Assembly (NCBI GenBank): GCA_030760725.1
Contig: JASWHV010000009.1
Location: forward strand, 93,546,780 to 93,610,779
Direction of reading: 5' to 3'
DNA length: 64,000 nucleotides
DNA from: Neostapfia colusana
Lineage: Eukaryota; Streptophyta; Magnoliopsida; Poales; Poaceae
The notes under the pieces are model-generated. The model did no database searches. It was not told the DNA's origin and was given only the letters and a program-made list of their open reading frames with translations. This document shows positions 33,114 to 42,860 of this stretch, one piece after another (within the stretch, counting starts at the first letter, position 1; the number at the start of each line of letters is the position of its first letter). Both the position numbers and the translations under genes were made by a program.

Positions 33114-34280
33114 ATGGTTCGTACTCGCTCTAGGAGTAGGGTCGGAAGTTCTCGTCGAGGTGGTGATGCTTCTATTCCACCATCGGAACCACCATCAACG
33201 GGATGGATGGATCTTATGACTCGAGTCGTCGAGTCTAACCAAGAGAACGCTAGGCTACTCTAAGAAGCAACGCAAGAACACACACGCTTACTCCAAGCTT
33301 TGGTACAGCAAGGCGTACTCCAAAACACGCAACAAGTCGTTCCACCTCGGAACGCTTATCTGGATTTCTTGGCGACTCAACCGCCAATTTTTACTGAAGC
33401 CACCGAACCTGTGGAAGAAGATCAATGGCTTCGTGTCATGGAGTCAAAATTTGGAGTATTCAAGTGTGATGAATACCAGAAGACAAAGTTTGCCGCTCAA
33501 CAACTCCATGGAGCCGCCAGAAACTGGTGGGTGGATCATCTTGCCACCATTCCGGAGAACCATCAAGTGACATGGAAGGATTTTTGTGAAGCCTTTCGTA
33601 CTCGTTACATACCACTAGGTATTGTCAAGGCAAAGCGGGAGGAATTTTTGGGCTTGAAGCAAGGGGACATGAGTGTCCTCGAGTATGTCAGGAGGTTTAA
33701 CCTTTTGGCCCAATATGCTCCCGAATATGTGGCGAAAGAAGAGGCACGGTGTGACCTATTCTTCCATGGCCTGAGTGCCATATTACAGGATAAGTTGGCC
33801 GTACACAATAACGGCAGTTACACCGACATGGTCGATGCGGCTTTCATTCAAGAGAAGCCGACACTTGAGTGGCAAGCGGAGAAGAGAAAGATGAGTGAGA
33901 TCGAGCAGGCTAGCACAAGTTATGTGCCTCCGAAGTACCATTTGGTGTATCAAACGCCACCCGGTGAAAGATGGAGGCCACCTGTACGATCAACTCCTCA
34001 GAGATTGATTACTGGTCAAGTTTTACAGCTTGCACCACCTCCACAGCCGCAGCATCAGACGGTGGTTTGTGCTCCATCGCTGTAGCCATATGTACCTAGC
34101 AGTCCACCGCAAGTCAACGATGAACCGGAGAGGCATCCGTGTTTCACTTGTGGGCGCATGGGCCATTATGCTAGGCAATGTCCGGAGGAAATTCAAGGAT
34201 ACGGGTCATCATATTTACAACAATACGACCAGTACCTTAATCTGCAGATAAGGGGCAACATTCACTATACTGTGATTGAT
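33114..34280 (+). pseudogene. Element B gag
   Basis: The ATG at 33114 opens a frame starting MVRTRSRSRVGSSRRG. An in-frame TAA follows near 33261, then the capsid-like core (AYLDFLATQPPIF, DQWLRVMESKFG, QQLHGAARNWWVDH, EEFLGLKQGDMSVLEYVRRF). A TAG at 34083-34085 follows, then the knuckle CFTCGRMGHYARQC in the same frame near 34140-34180. Two nonsense codons prevent full-length Gag. Gag packages RNA and assembles the particle. Confidence 0.85.
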
Positions 34281-37200
34281 AATGTTCCGGAAGGAGAAGC
34301 CGCTTTAGCAGGGATGTTTTCTCTGAATCAGCTACCGGTTTTAGTTCTCTTTGATTCCGGTGCCACACACAACTTCATTAGCCAATCTTTTGTGGCTCAA
34401 CATCAGCTCCAAACAGTTTATACAAAGAGGCAATACCTCATATCTTCGCCCGGGGGCAGCAGTACGCAAGTGAGGTTGTATCCTGAGCACCTCTTTGTTT
34501 GGGGGGTAAAATATACCCTACGACCCTCATTATTCTTGAAGGTCTGAAGATCGACATCATTTTGGGGATGTCGTGGTTGAATTATCACCACGCAGTTCTG
34601 AACATCAGCTCTAGGACCGTTGAGCTCAACTCCCCACAGCACGGTCTTCATATATTAATTCTGGGCGCCAGACGGCAACAGATTGCAACAATGAACCACA
34701 CGGAAGTTGTTAAGATAGAGGACACTCCGGTTGTACGTGAGTATCCGGATGTGTTTCCCGAAGATTTACCGGGCATGCCGCCCGAACGAGACGTTGAGTG
34801 CAAGATTGAACTTATACCGGGAACAACACCGATATCACGAAGGCCGTACAAGATGGCACCCAATGAACTGGCAGAATTGAAGACACAGCTGAATGACCTA
34901 ATGAGCAAGGGCTTTATATGACCAAGTTCGTCACCTTGGGGTTGTTCAGTGTTGTTTGTCAAAAAGAAGGACGAAACACTACGGCTTTTTGTTGATTATC
35001 GTCCTTTGAACGCCGTTACCATCAAGAACAAGTATCCACTACCTCGCATTGATATGCTCTTTGATCAATTAGTGGGTGCGAAGGTATTTTCAAAGATGGA
35101 TCTTTGGTCCGGATATCACCAGATTAAAATCCGGGCAGAAGATATTCCGGAGACGGCATTCTCAACAAGATACGGGCTGTATGAGTATCTCGTTATGTCT
35201 TTTGGTTTGACCAACGCCCCGGCACACTTTATGTACCTGATGAATTCAGTGTTCATGCCGGAGTTGGATAAATTTGTCGTTGTCTTCATCGACGATATCT
35301 TGGTGTACTCCAAGTCAGAGGAAGAACATGCTGAACATCTGCATATTGTGCTACAAAGATTGCGAGATCATCAGCTCTATGCAAAATTCAGCAAGTGTGA
35401 ATTCTGGATTAATCAAGTACCTTTTCTTGGACACATCATTTCAGCGGAGGGCATCGCTGTAGATCCGAGTAAGATTATCCAAGTGCAGAAATGGGAGTCA
35501 CCAAAGTCAGTACATGAAATCCGAAGCTTCCTCGGTTTAGCGGGTTATTACCGGAGGTTCATTCCGGGTTTCTCCAAGATTGCTAAACCGATGACGGAAT
35601 TATTAAATAAGAATACCAGATTTATGTGGGGTGCTGCGTGTGAACAAGCTTTCAAGACTTTAGTGAAGCATCTCACAACAGCCCCAGTTCTTGCTCAGCC
35701 AGATACGACAAAGCCATTCGACGTTTATTGCGATGCATCTGGCATTGGTCTTGGCTGCATGATGATGCAAGAAAGACGAGTGGTCACCTATGGATCTCGT
35801 CAACTCAGAAATCACGAGCAGCATTATCCAACTCATGATCTTGAGTTAGCTGCCGTGGTCCTCGCTTTCAAGATGTGGAGGCATTACTTGCTCGGAAATC
35901 TTGTACACCTCTACACCGACCACAAGAGTTTGAAGTACATCTTCAATCAGAAAGAATTGAACATGAGGCAACGAAGATGGCTAGAGCTCCTTAAGGACTA
36001 CGAACTGGAGATTCATTATCATCCAGGAAAGGCGAATGTGGTCGCCGATGCGCTCAGTTGTAAGGCGCATATCCATCACTTAAGTATCGCTGAAATGGAT
36101 GATGAAGAACCAAGCCTCTGTGTTATCCCGTATGGAGCTCTCTATAATCTCGCTCTCATTCCTACTATCCGAGAGGAGATCATGGAAGCTCAACGAAAAA
36201 ACAAGGTTATGTTTCACATACGGCGAAGGATAGACAACGGAGAAATGAAGTGCTTCCGGAAGGACGATGAAGGTACTTTGTGGTTCAACGACCGGATTGT
36301 AGTACCCCGGGATATGGGACTACGGAAGAAAATTTTGGATGAAGCTCATTTGTCCAAGTTTTCCATTCATCCGGAAAGTAATAAAATGTACCAAGATCTC
36401 CAGAAGAAGTTTTGGTGGACACGTATGAAACGTGAAGTTGCAAGGTACGTTTCAGAGTGCGATACGTGTCGAAGAGTCAAGGCCGACCACATGAAGAAGT
36501 CAGGCCTGTTGCAGCCACTACAAGTACCGGCATGGAAGTGGGAAGACTTGAGTATGGACTTCATCGTTGGGTTGCCGATGACCTCCCACAACCATGATTC
36601 GATTTGGATAATTGTGGACCGGTTAACCAAATCAGCACATTTCATCCCTGTGCATACTAGGTACAACACAAAGCAGTATGCGGAGCTGTACATAGCACGG
36701 ATCTTGTGCTTACATGGAGTTCCCCGTACCATTGTGTCAGATAGAGGATCGCTGTTCATATCCCGTTTCTGGGAGCAGCTACACGCATCCTTGGGGACAA
36801 AGTTGATTAGAAACTCTGCGTATCACCCTCAAACCGACGGGCAAACTGAGAGGGTGAATCAAATACAGGAAGATATGCTAAGAGCATGTGCCATCCACCA
36901 CGGTAAGAGCGGGGATGATCACTTACCGCTGGCGGAATTCTTGTACAACAACGGATATCAGACGAGCATCAAAATGGCACCATATGAAGCTCTATACGGC
37001 CGGAAGTGCCGTACACCATTGAATTGGTGCGAATCCGGTGAACGAGTAACGTTCGGGGTTGATCTTGTCAATGAAGCCGAAGAGAGAGTTCGGATAATAC
37101 AAGAGAACCTCAAAGCTGCCCAATCTCGTCAAAAGAGCTACGCGGACCAGAGACGTCGACCGCTGCATTTTGATGTCGGAGAGCACGTGTATCTTCGTGT

Positions 37201-37317
37201 GTCTCCGATGAAAGGGATTCATCGGTTCGGTGTCAAGGGGGAAACTTGCTCCCCAATTCATCGGTGCGTTTACTATCACGGAGAAGTGTGGAACTGTAGC
37301 CTACCGGCTGGAACTAC
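34281..37317 (+). pseudogene. Element B pol: protease, RT, RNase H, integrase (first part)
   Basis: The protease motif LFDSGATHNFIS is near 34350. A G-run frameshift follows near 34503. The frame then runs through the RT entry, with a TGA at 34919-34921. From 34949 a long frame carries RT (FIDDILVYS near 35287), RNase H (DVYCDASGIGLGC, LELAAVVLAFKMWRHY), integrase zinc region (CDTCRRVKADH), and DDE core (SMDFIVGLP, IVSDRGSLF, with NQIQED after the YHPQTDGQTERV stretch). A one-base G-run change near 37240 shifts the frame in the GPY/F-type module, and T1 interrupts it at 37318. Confidence 0.9.
37313..37317. repeat. Target-site duplication ACTAC of T1 (partner at 52746-52750)
   Basis: ACTAC precedes the T1 5' LTR and follows its 3' LTR. 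The B integrase sequence reads on after the second copy. Confidence 0.95.
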
Positions 37318-38067
37318 TGTAAGGGCCTCAGTTTTAACAACCATTTGCAGTGCTCATCACCACACCACACACCTCATTTGAGCAAGAATGATGAACACAA
37401 ATGAAGAGCAAGTAACAACTATCAACATGCTCATTAGAGAACAAACTCACACATTGCAAAAGTGGTATTTCCCACATGTGATATAGATGGGCTGGACATA
37501 TGAAAACTCCTATACTTTGCTAAGAATGTCCCTGCCAAGTTTCACCCAAATTCAAAACCTTTTTGAGGTCATTTTGGGTGTAGATAGGAGGAGGGCAGTT
37601 TGAAACCATATTCAAATTCAAACTGTTTTCACCCACTAAATTTGAAAGTGGAAGGCATATTCTTACTCAGCACATTTTTGTGAGCTCACACACCAATTTT
37701 CACTCCATTTGGAGTTGATCTTGACATGAGCTAAGGGGGAGAAATTCAAACTTTATTTGAATTTCAAACTGAACTTGTGCTGAAATTCATTCAAACCAAA
37801 CCTCATTTGAACTTTGATCAATTCAAATGGCTCCTGGGTGAATAATTTGAATGGCCAAGGGTAGAATAGGGTTCACTGTTTACCACAGCTGTTAGGAGTA
37901 AATTTCAGAGGTTAAAAGAGGAGTGGGACCCACATGTCAGCCTCTGCCTCAAAGCAAACCGACTGAACCACAGTTCAGTCGGTTCCCGGCAGCTGTGCGC
38001 GCGCGCCACCGAAGGAGGCAGCCGGCGCCAGCTCCTGCTGCACGCCCCAAGCCGGAGGCCAGCCACC

Positions 38068-38076
38068 GGGGCTATT
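38068..38076 (+). promoter_or_regulatory. TATA-like box of the T1 5' LTR
   Basis: CTATTTATT lies about 750 bp into the LTR, just before a C-rich stretch, and could position transcription near 38100. It is weaker than the D' and D boxes. The copy in the 3' LTR is near 49451. Confidence 0.35.
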
Positions 38077-39870
38077 TATTCCCTCCCCGGCGTGCTTCAG
38101 TCACCATTTCCCCGAGCTACCGACGTGCACGACTGCTTTTCCCACTGCCATCACCGGCGCTCGAGTTCCTGCTTGATCAAGCCGATCGCAGCTCCCTCTT
38201 TCCATTCCAAGGTCCCAGCAAGGTACTAGCGACCATCCTCCATCCTTCCCATTGATAGAAATCGATTGAAACCGAGTGATATCGGCTGTGCCGAAAGATC
38301 AAACTCGGAACTGGAAACCGCCGCACCTCGGGCTCTCGTGGACAGCCCAACCTGGGCGTTGTCACGCCCGAGCCAAGGCACCCTTGGACGCGCAAGTGAC
38401 CGGTGCTGCTCACCCCCGAGCCACAGCTCGAGTGGTTGCTCACCGGCGGCGAATTTCCATTTTTCCCCTTTCTGTGTGCAGAACGACCTTCGGGTACGAT
38501 TCTGTGTAATTCGTGCGCTAGAAAGGATTAGAGGGCCTCAGGCCACTCCCACACGAGCTAGACACGGTGACGCACAAGTCGCCTTCACAACTCTGGGCCG
38601 GAGAACCTCTGTGCCCGGCGTAATTCAAGGTCTACTAATGGCGGAACGAGCGGGGGGTATCGGGCGCACGGTGAGGACCTATTTCGGGCCTTCCCCGAGC
38701 TGCCCCGAGTTCATGTCGACCTTCTCTGAGGTCCACTGATGCTCCCCGACCGATTTCCCAAGTAGCTGAGGTACTAGGAGAGTCAGCCGACATGGCCGAA
38801 GTCGTTCCGATATGGCGGCTCGTCGCCGACCATACTCCGGCCGTTGTCATGAGCAGCTGACCCTCGGATCATGTTCCCCAAGTAAAAGTAGGTAGGGGCG
38901 GCCAGAATCAAGAAGTTTGGAGCTGTACAGCAGCCAGCGGCGAGCGCTCCGGCGAGGTCCCTCGGCGGCGGGGCGCGGGTGTCGCGAGGTTGAAGAAGGG
39001 GGTGGACCCCAGCTGTCAGCGGCCGATATTTTGAATCGGGATCCGGCTGCGGCCGGGATCGGGTGTGCTGGCGCGCAAAAGCCTTGTGGGCCGCGGTGTG
39101 CTGTCGCTTCGGCGTGCGACGCGTGTCCCCTGGGCCCACGCGCGAGTTTAAACTTTTCCCCGATTTTCAGATTTCCTTCAAACTTCAAATCCTTATAACT
39201 TTGGCTAGACAACTCCAAATTGAGTGAACCAAATTTTGCTGGATTCAGCTCTCCGAGTACTTTCCAGAAAATCAAGTTTCACTTCATGAAATTCTTTAAT
39301 TCTCCAGAATTAATTCCCTAAAATTTAAACTGTTAGGAATTTTAACTGGAGAATCCTTTGGAGGAAAAATCTGAAATTTTGCTGAGATGTTCACCAAAAT
39401 ATCCTTGAGCGACCATAAAAATTTCAGATCCATTTGAGCTCATTTAGTCCACCTAATGGTGTGATTAGTAAAACTGTTCCAGAGAAAATAGAAAATGTTC
39501 AGAAACATTTTCAGGATTTTCTCTGAAATTGTTTGGCTCATATCTTTAGTTAGAGACTTCCAAATTAAGTGAGACCAACTCCATTAGAACCCTCTGAAAA
39601 TCTAGTTTTCAGAAAGTCATAGGTTGTCTCATGAAAATTCCTAGAACACCCTAAGAGTTCCAATGAAGGTCAAGGACATAATTATTTGTGGAGGGCTCAC
39701 ATGAGCTTTGCTGCAACTAAAACTTGACCAATTCCCTGTTTAGGTTGTAACCAAGCCACAGTAAAAGTTTTACAGTCATTAGGTCTATCTAGAAAAGGTT
39801 ATAGACTTCACAACTTCGAAGTTAATACAAATGCATCTAAATTAATACATACATTGTTCTTATCATGTAG

Positions 39871-41131
39871 TCGCTAAGGTCGAGGAGGAACCCGAAGTTC
39901 TAGACTTCGTTACTCCGGAGGAACAGCTAGCCTACGACCAAGAGCAGCAAGGCAAGCCCCGGTTTGCATTAACTTTTTTTTCAAATTTTTATTGTTTTGA
40001 GCACATACTTGTTTCCTTTGTTCTTTGCATTAGAGTCTTGATTGGAAACCCAACTGCACAGCCAAGAAAACCATGGATTGGGTTTAGGATTGCAAACCTC
40101 GTTAGCCACTGCATTGCTAGGATAGAGTAGGATTCGGTACAAGTCGAGTAGTTGGAACTACTCGCGAGAATAGGCTAGAGGCACATTGCTCGGGTAGAGA
40201 TAGCACATGAAACACATGGCAAGAAAATGAGACCGAGCGGAGAGTAAGGGCAGCAGGACTTTGGGGCCTGTGTGCTGTAGCTCCGCTTGTGTCGATTGAG
40301 GACCGAGCCGTGTGCGGGCCTGTTGAACAAGCTAGAACAGTACCGAAGACCTACCGGCTATATGGGAACCGGGAAACTGATGTAACTCGGGTAGCTGGGT
40401 GTTGAGGCATTGCCCGTCGTTCAGAGGGTAGGTTGAGAGCTCGAGGTGTAAATCAGCTGGCGGCACAGAGATGCGCGTGCAGGGACCTCTTGCTCGGGAC
40501 GATGGGACCGGTTCAATATTTGGCTAACGGGTGAAAGGTAGTCGCGTACGACGTCCGTGATGGTTGTTGTAGGCAACATCGAGTACGGGCGTACGTGACG
40601 GGTTGTTCGGGTAACCCTGCAGGTGTAAATCGATTATAATCGCCGTCCCTCGCGGTCAGTGAGTACCACTTGTTCACTGTACCGTGACGTAGAAAGAACA
40701 GGCTAGTTACATGTTAAAATGTTGCTGATTGAAAGCTGGACATTGATTGTTAATGATATGCTGTAGCTTAGTGCTAACTAAAGTTCTTTTCAACTTTGGG
40801 CAAAGTACATGAGAGAAATGCGTTTCTTGTTTGATTGCGGCTCTCTCATGTGCCTTAGCGTAAAGTTCTCCACAACCTGCTGCTAAAACTTGAAAGTAAG
40901 GTTCTACTAATTAGGCGAGTCCTTGCAAATGATTTTTACCTCATGCAACCCATTACCCTCATGTAGAAGTTCCATGTTTAGGTGAGACGGGTCAGACTTG
41001 CTGAGCCTTCGTGCTCACTGCTTGTGTTTGAAGCTTTTGCAGGGTTCTATGAGGAAGGGACTCCCGAAGAGGAGACGGAACCCCAGGAGGGGAACCCCGT
41101 CGAGTGGGAGTCGTGCACGCCACAGAGTTAG
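39871..41131 (+). CDS. Candidate spliced LTR ORF in the T1 5' LTR (exons 39871-39951 and 41043-41131)
   Basis: Exon 2 follows CTTATCATGTAG and reads AKVEEEPEVLDFVTPEEQLA then YDQEQQ, ending in phase 1 at AG|GCAAGC. Exon 3 follows AAGCTTTTGCAG, completes a glycine codon and reads FYEEGTPEEETEPQEGNPVE then WESCTPQS and TAG (41129-41131). AATAAA follows within about 110 bp. The intron would be 1091 nt, GC-AG type. An initiator exon is not resolved: the first ATGs after the TATA-like box do not join in a compatible phase. The visible part is highly acidic, and no domain is recognised. Confidence 0.47.
40805..40853 (+). other. Conserved-loop hairpin in the T1 LTR
   Basis: GTACATGAGAGA pairs with TCTCTCATGTGC-type sequence over 10 perfect base pairs plus G-U and G-C extension, around a loop with GCGTTTCTTGTTTGATTGCGG. 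The stem sequence is unrelated to those of B and E, yet the loop is nearly identical. The copy in the 3' LTR is at 52188-52236. Confidence 0.65.
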
Positions 41132-41365
41132 TATGCGTGTGTGCTAGCAAGGACACGTTCGAGGGCTGAACGTGCACTTGATGCTTAGTCTACGCCCGCG
41201 AGTGTGGACTAAACTTATTTTGATGTAAACACGTTAATAAACTTGTTTATGTAATAAAGCTTCCGCTTCCGCTTTGTACCTTTGACGTGTGTTATACGGT
41301 GCTGTGCAACGCAGCACCCCTCAGCGTGATCCTGGCTCGACAGGACCAGTGGGGTCGTGTCAGCG

Positions 41366-41377
41366 TGGTATCAGAGC
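41366..41377 (+). other. Primer binding site of T1 (initiator tRNA-Met)
   Basis: TGGTATCAGAGC starts three bases after the LTR end (GTGTCA, GCG, then TGG). Confidence 0.93.
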
Positions 41378-42860
41378 TCGCTTGAGGTTTAACACAGTAC
41401 AAAGGTCTTCTTTTCAAAAATCCAGTGAGGAACGAGTTAGTAGCCCGTATAAGGATATTATTAGCATATAGAAAGTGGCATATTAACCTATTTGTTATGT
41501 CGGAAAATCGTGCATCTTGGGACGTTCATGTCTTGGGGGGTGCACGTAAGCGCTGTCCACCAGTGCGCACAAGCTGAAGGGTGGAGCCCCTCGGGTGGCA
41601 GGTAACCCGACCCGCTTTGATATCCTCTACGACTCTTCATGTCGTTTGGGGTATTCGAGCAACGTCTGTCCCTGGCGTGCGTGGTGCAACATGGGAGACC
41701 CCGTCACGTGGTCTAAAACGTGAACACGTAACTCAAGGCGTGTTTGGCTTGAGAACATCCGGGCGAGTGATGACGGCCGGATGTACCAACTGTATGGATT
41801 CCGGGCTCGGTGTGCAGCCGAGTCTGATGATTGGTTGAATTTCTGCAGGTAGCCTTACCACGAAACGGTAGACGTGTAGCATCCGTGTGCGAGTGACGAG
41901 TAGTGCCACTGAACTAACGAAGCCGGCTAAGTCCGGTATAGGTTTCTCTTTGTGAGGACGTAGTACCGACATAATATGGTGACGCATCGACGTCACACCC
42001 AACTAAATGAACAACTTCATTTAAAAATTTGAAGGTTTTGATCCAAAGTAGTAAAACTTGATGTAACTCCTTCCCTTGAACAGGATATTCAAAGCTAATA
42101 AGTTTTCAACTTATAGGATGTTAAGGACAGAGCACTCTGTTTTCAGCTAAATCAAGGCTGAAGTTAATCAGAGGTTAGAGGTTGAGTTCTTTCGAGGTTG
42201 GGGTCGTATGATACATTTCTGGAAAGCTTTGGAGGAGCTTTACAACTTTTCTGTTGAGTTCCAGAGGTGTTTCATCCCTTAACCACTCGAAGAATGCAGC
42301 AGAGTTGAAACTGTCCAGAAAACAGGACAGAGCAAAGACTCTCTGTAGACTCTCGGTAAATTAAGCATAATTTCCTGCATAAAAATCCAAAAATAGGAAA
42401 GGAGGTAGTTCTGGAAAGCTTATGAGATGGGTTACAACTTTGTAACAGAAAGTTTTGTCAGATTAGGAACAGAAGTAACTGGGATTTTTGGATCAAATCA
42501 GTACCTAAGGCAGGGAGGTGCTGTGCAATTGTTCCCAGAAGTTCTGTTAACTTTGACATCTCATAACTTGTGAACCAGGACAGATATTAGGCCAACCAAA
42601 TACTTTCTGGAAAGCTATTGAAGTTAACTTTAACTTTGATGTTGAGCTCCAGGACTGGTTTTGCTTTTGACCTGGCCTAAATCAGATTGATATGGAAACT
42701 GGTCAGGGCTGTCATGGGAACAGCAGATCAGCAGTCAAATTTGTTTAAAAATTTGAACTATGTTTCCAAGTGTTATGGGTTCAATGACATGTTTTATGTT
42801 ATAACTCCATAGGTTACTGTTTAAATAAATATTTGACATTTCTCAAATATATTTTTACAG
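41378..42860 (+). other. 5' leader of T1
   Basis: This is a 1.48-kb non-coding region. The part 41490-42000 is strongly conserved with A and B and includes the hairpin. It has a donor-like GGCAG|GTAACC (GT at 41602-41603). It ends ATATATTTTTACAG immediately before the ORF0 ATG, a good plant acceptor. The short ORFs 41581-41838 and 41733-42002 are shadows. A leader intron of about 1.26 kb is inferred, not shown. Confidence 0.7.
41755..41784 (+). other. Leader hairpin, T1 copy
   Basis: ACATCCGG pairs perfectly with CCGGATGT around the 14-nt loop GCGAGTGATGACGG. Its position between primer site and first ORF suits a packaging or dimerisation signal; this role is inferred. Confidence 0.78.

Larger units (their letters stand above)
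37318..41362 (+). repeat. 5' LTR of T1
   Basis: It is 4045 bp. Landmarks: GTGGGACCCACATGTCAG at 37923-37940, a TATA-like CTATTTATT near 38068, a GC-rich stretch, exons 39871-39951 and 41043-41131, an inverted repeat at 40145-40164, the conserved-loop hairpin 40805-40853, and AATAAA at 41236 and 41253. Ordinary ORFs in 37923-39275 repeat exactly in the 3' LTR and look like GC-composition shadows. Confidence 0.95.

Noticed and set aside
38637..38670. Exon 1 of the T1 LTR mini-gene starting at ATG 38637 and ending at CACG|GTGAGG
   Set aside because: The exon would end in phase 0, which does not fit exon 2 (two-base entry) and would hit a stop. The B LTR has a similar ATG and donor, so the site may matter, but I cannot join it in frame.
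38177..39275. Several 77-157 residue ORFs in the GC-rich part of the T1 LTR (repeated at 49560-50658)
   Set aside because: They overlap on both strands in high-GC sequence, and the related A, B and C LTRs have no homologous frame at this place. Exact repetition only reflects identical LTRs.
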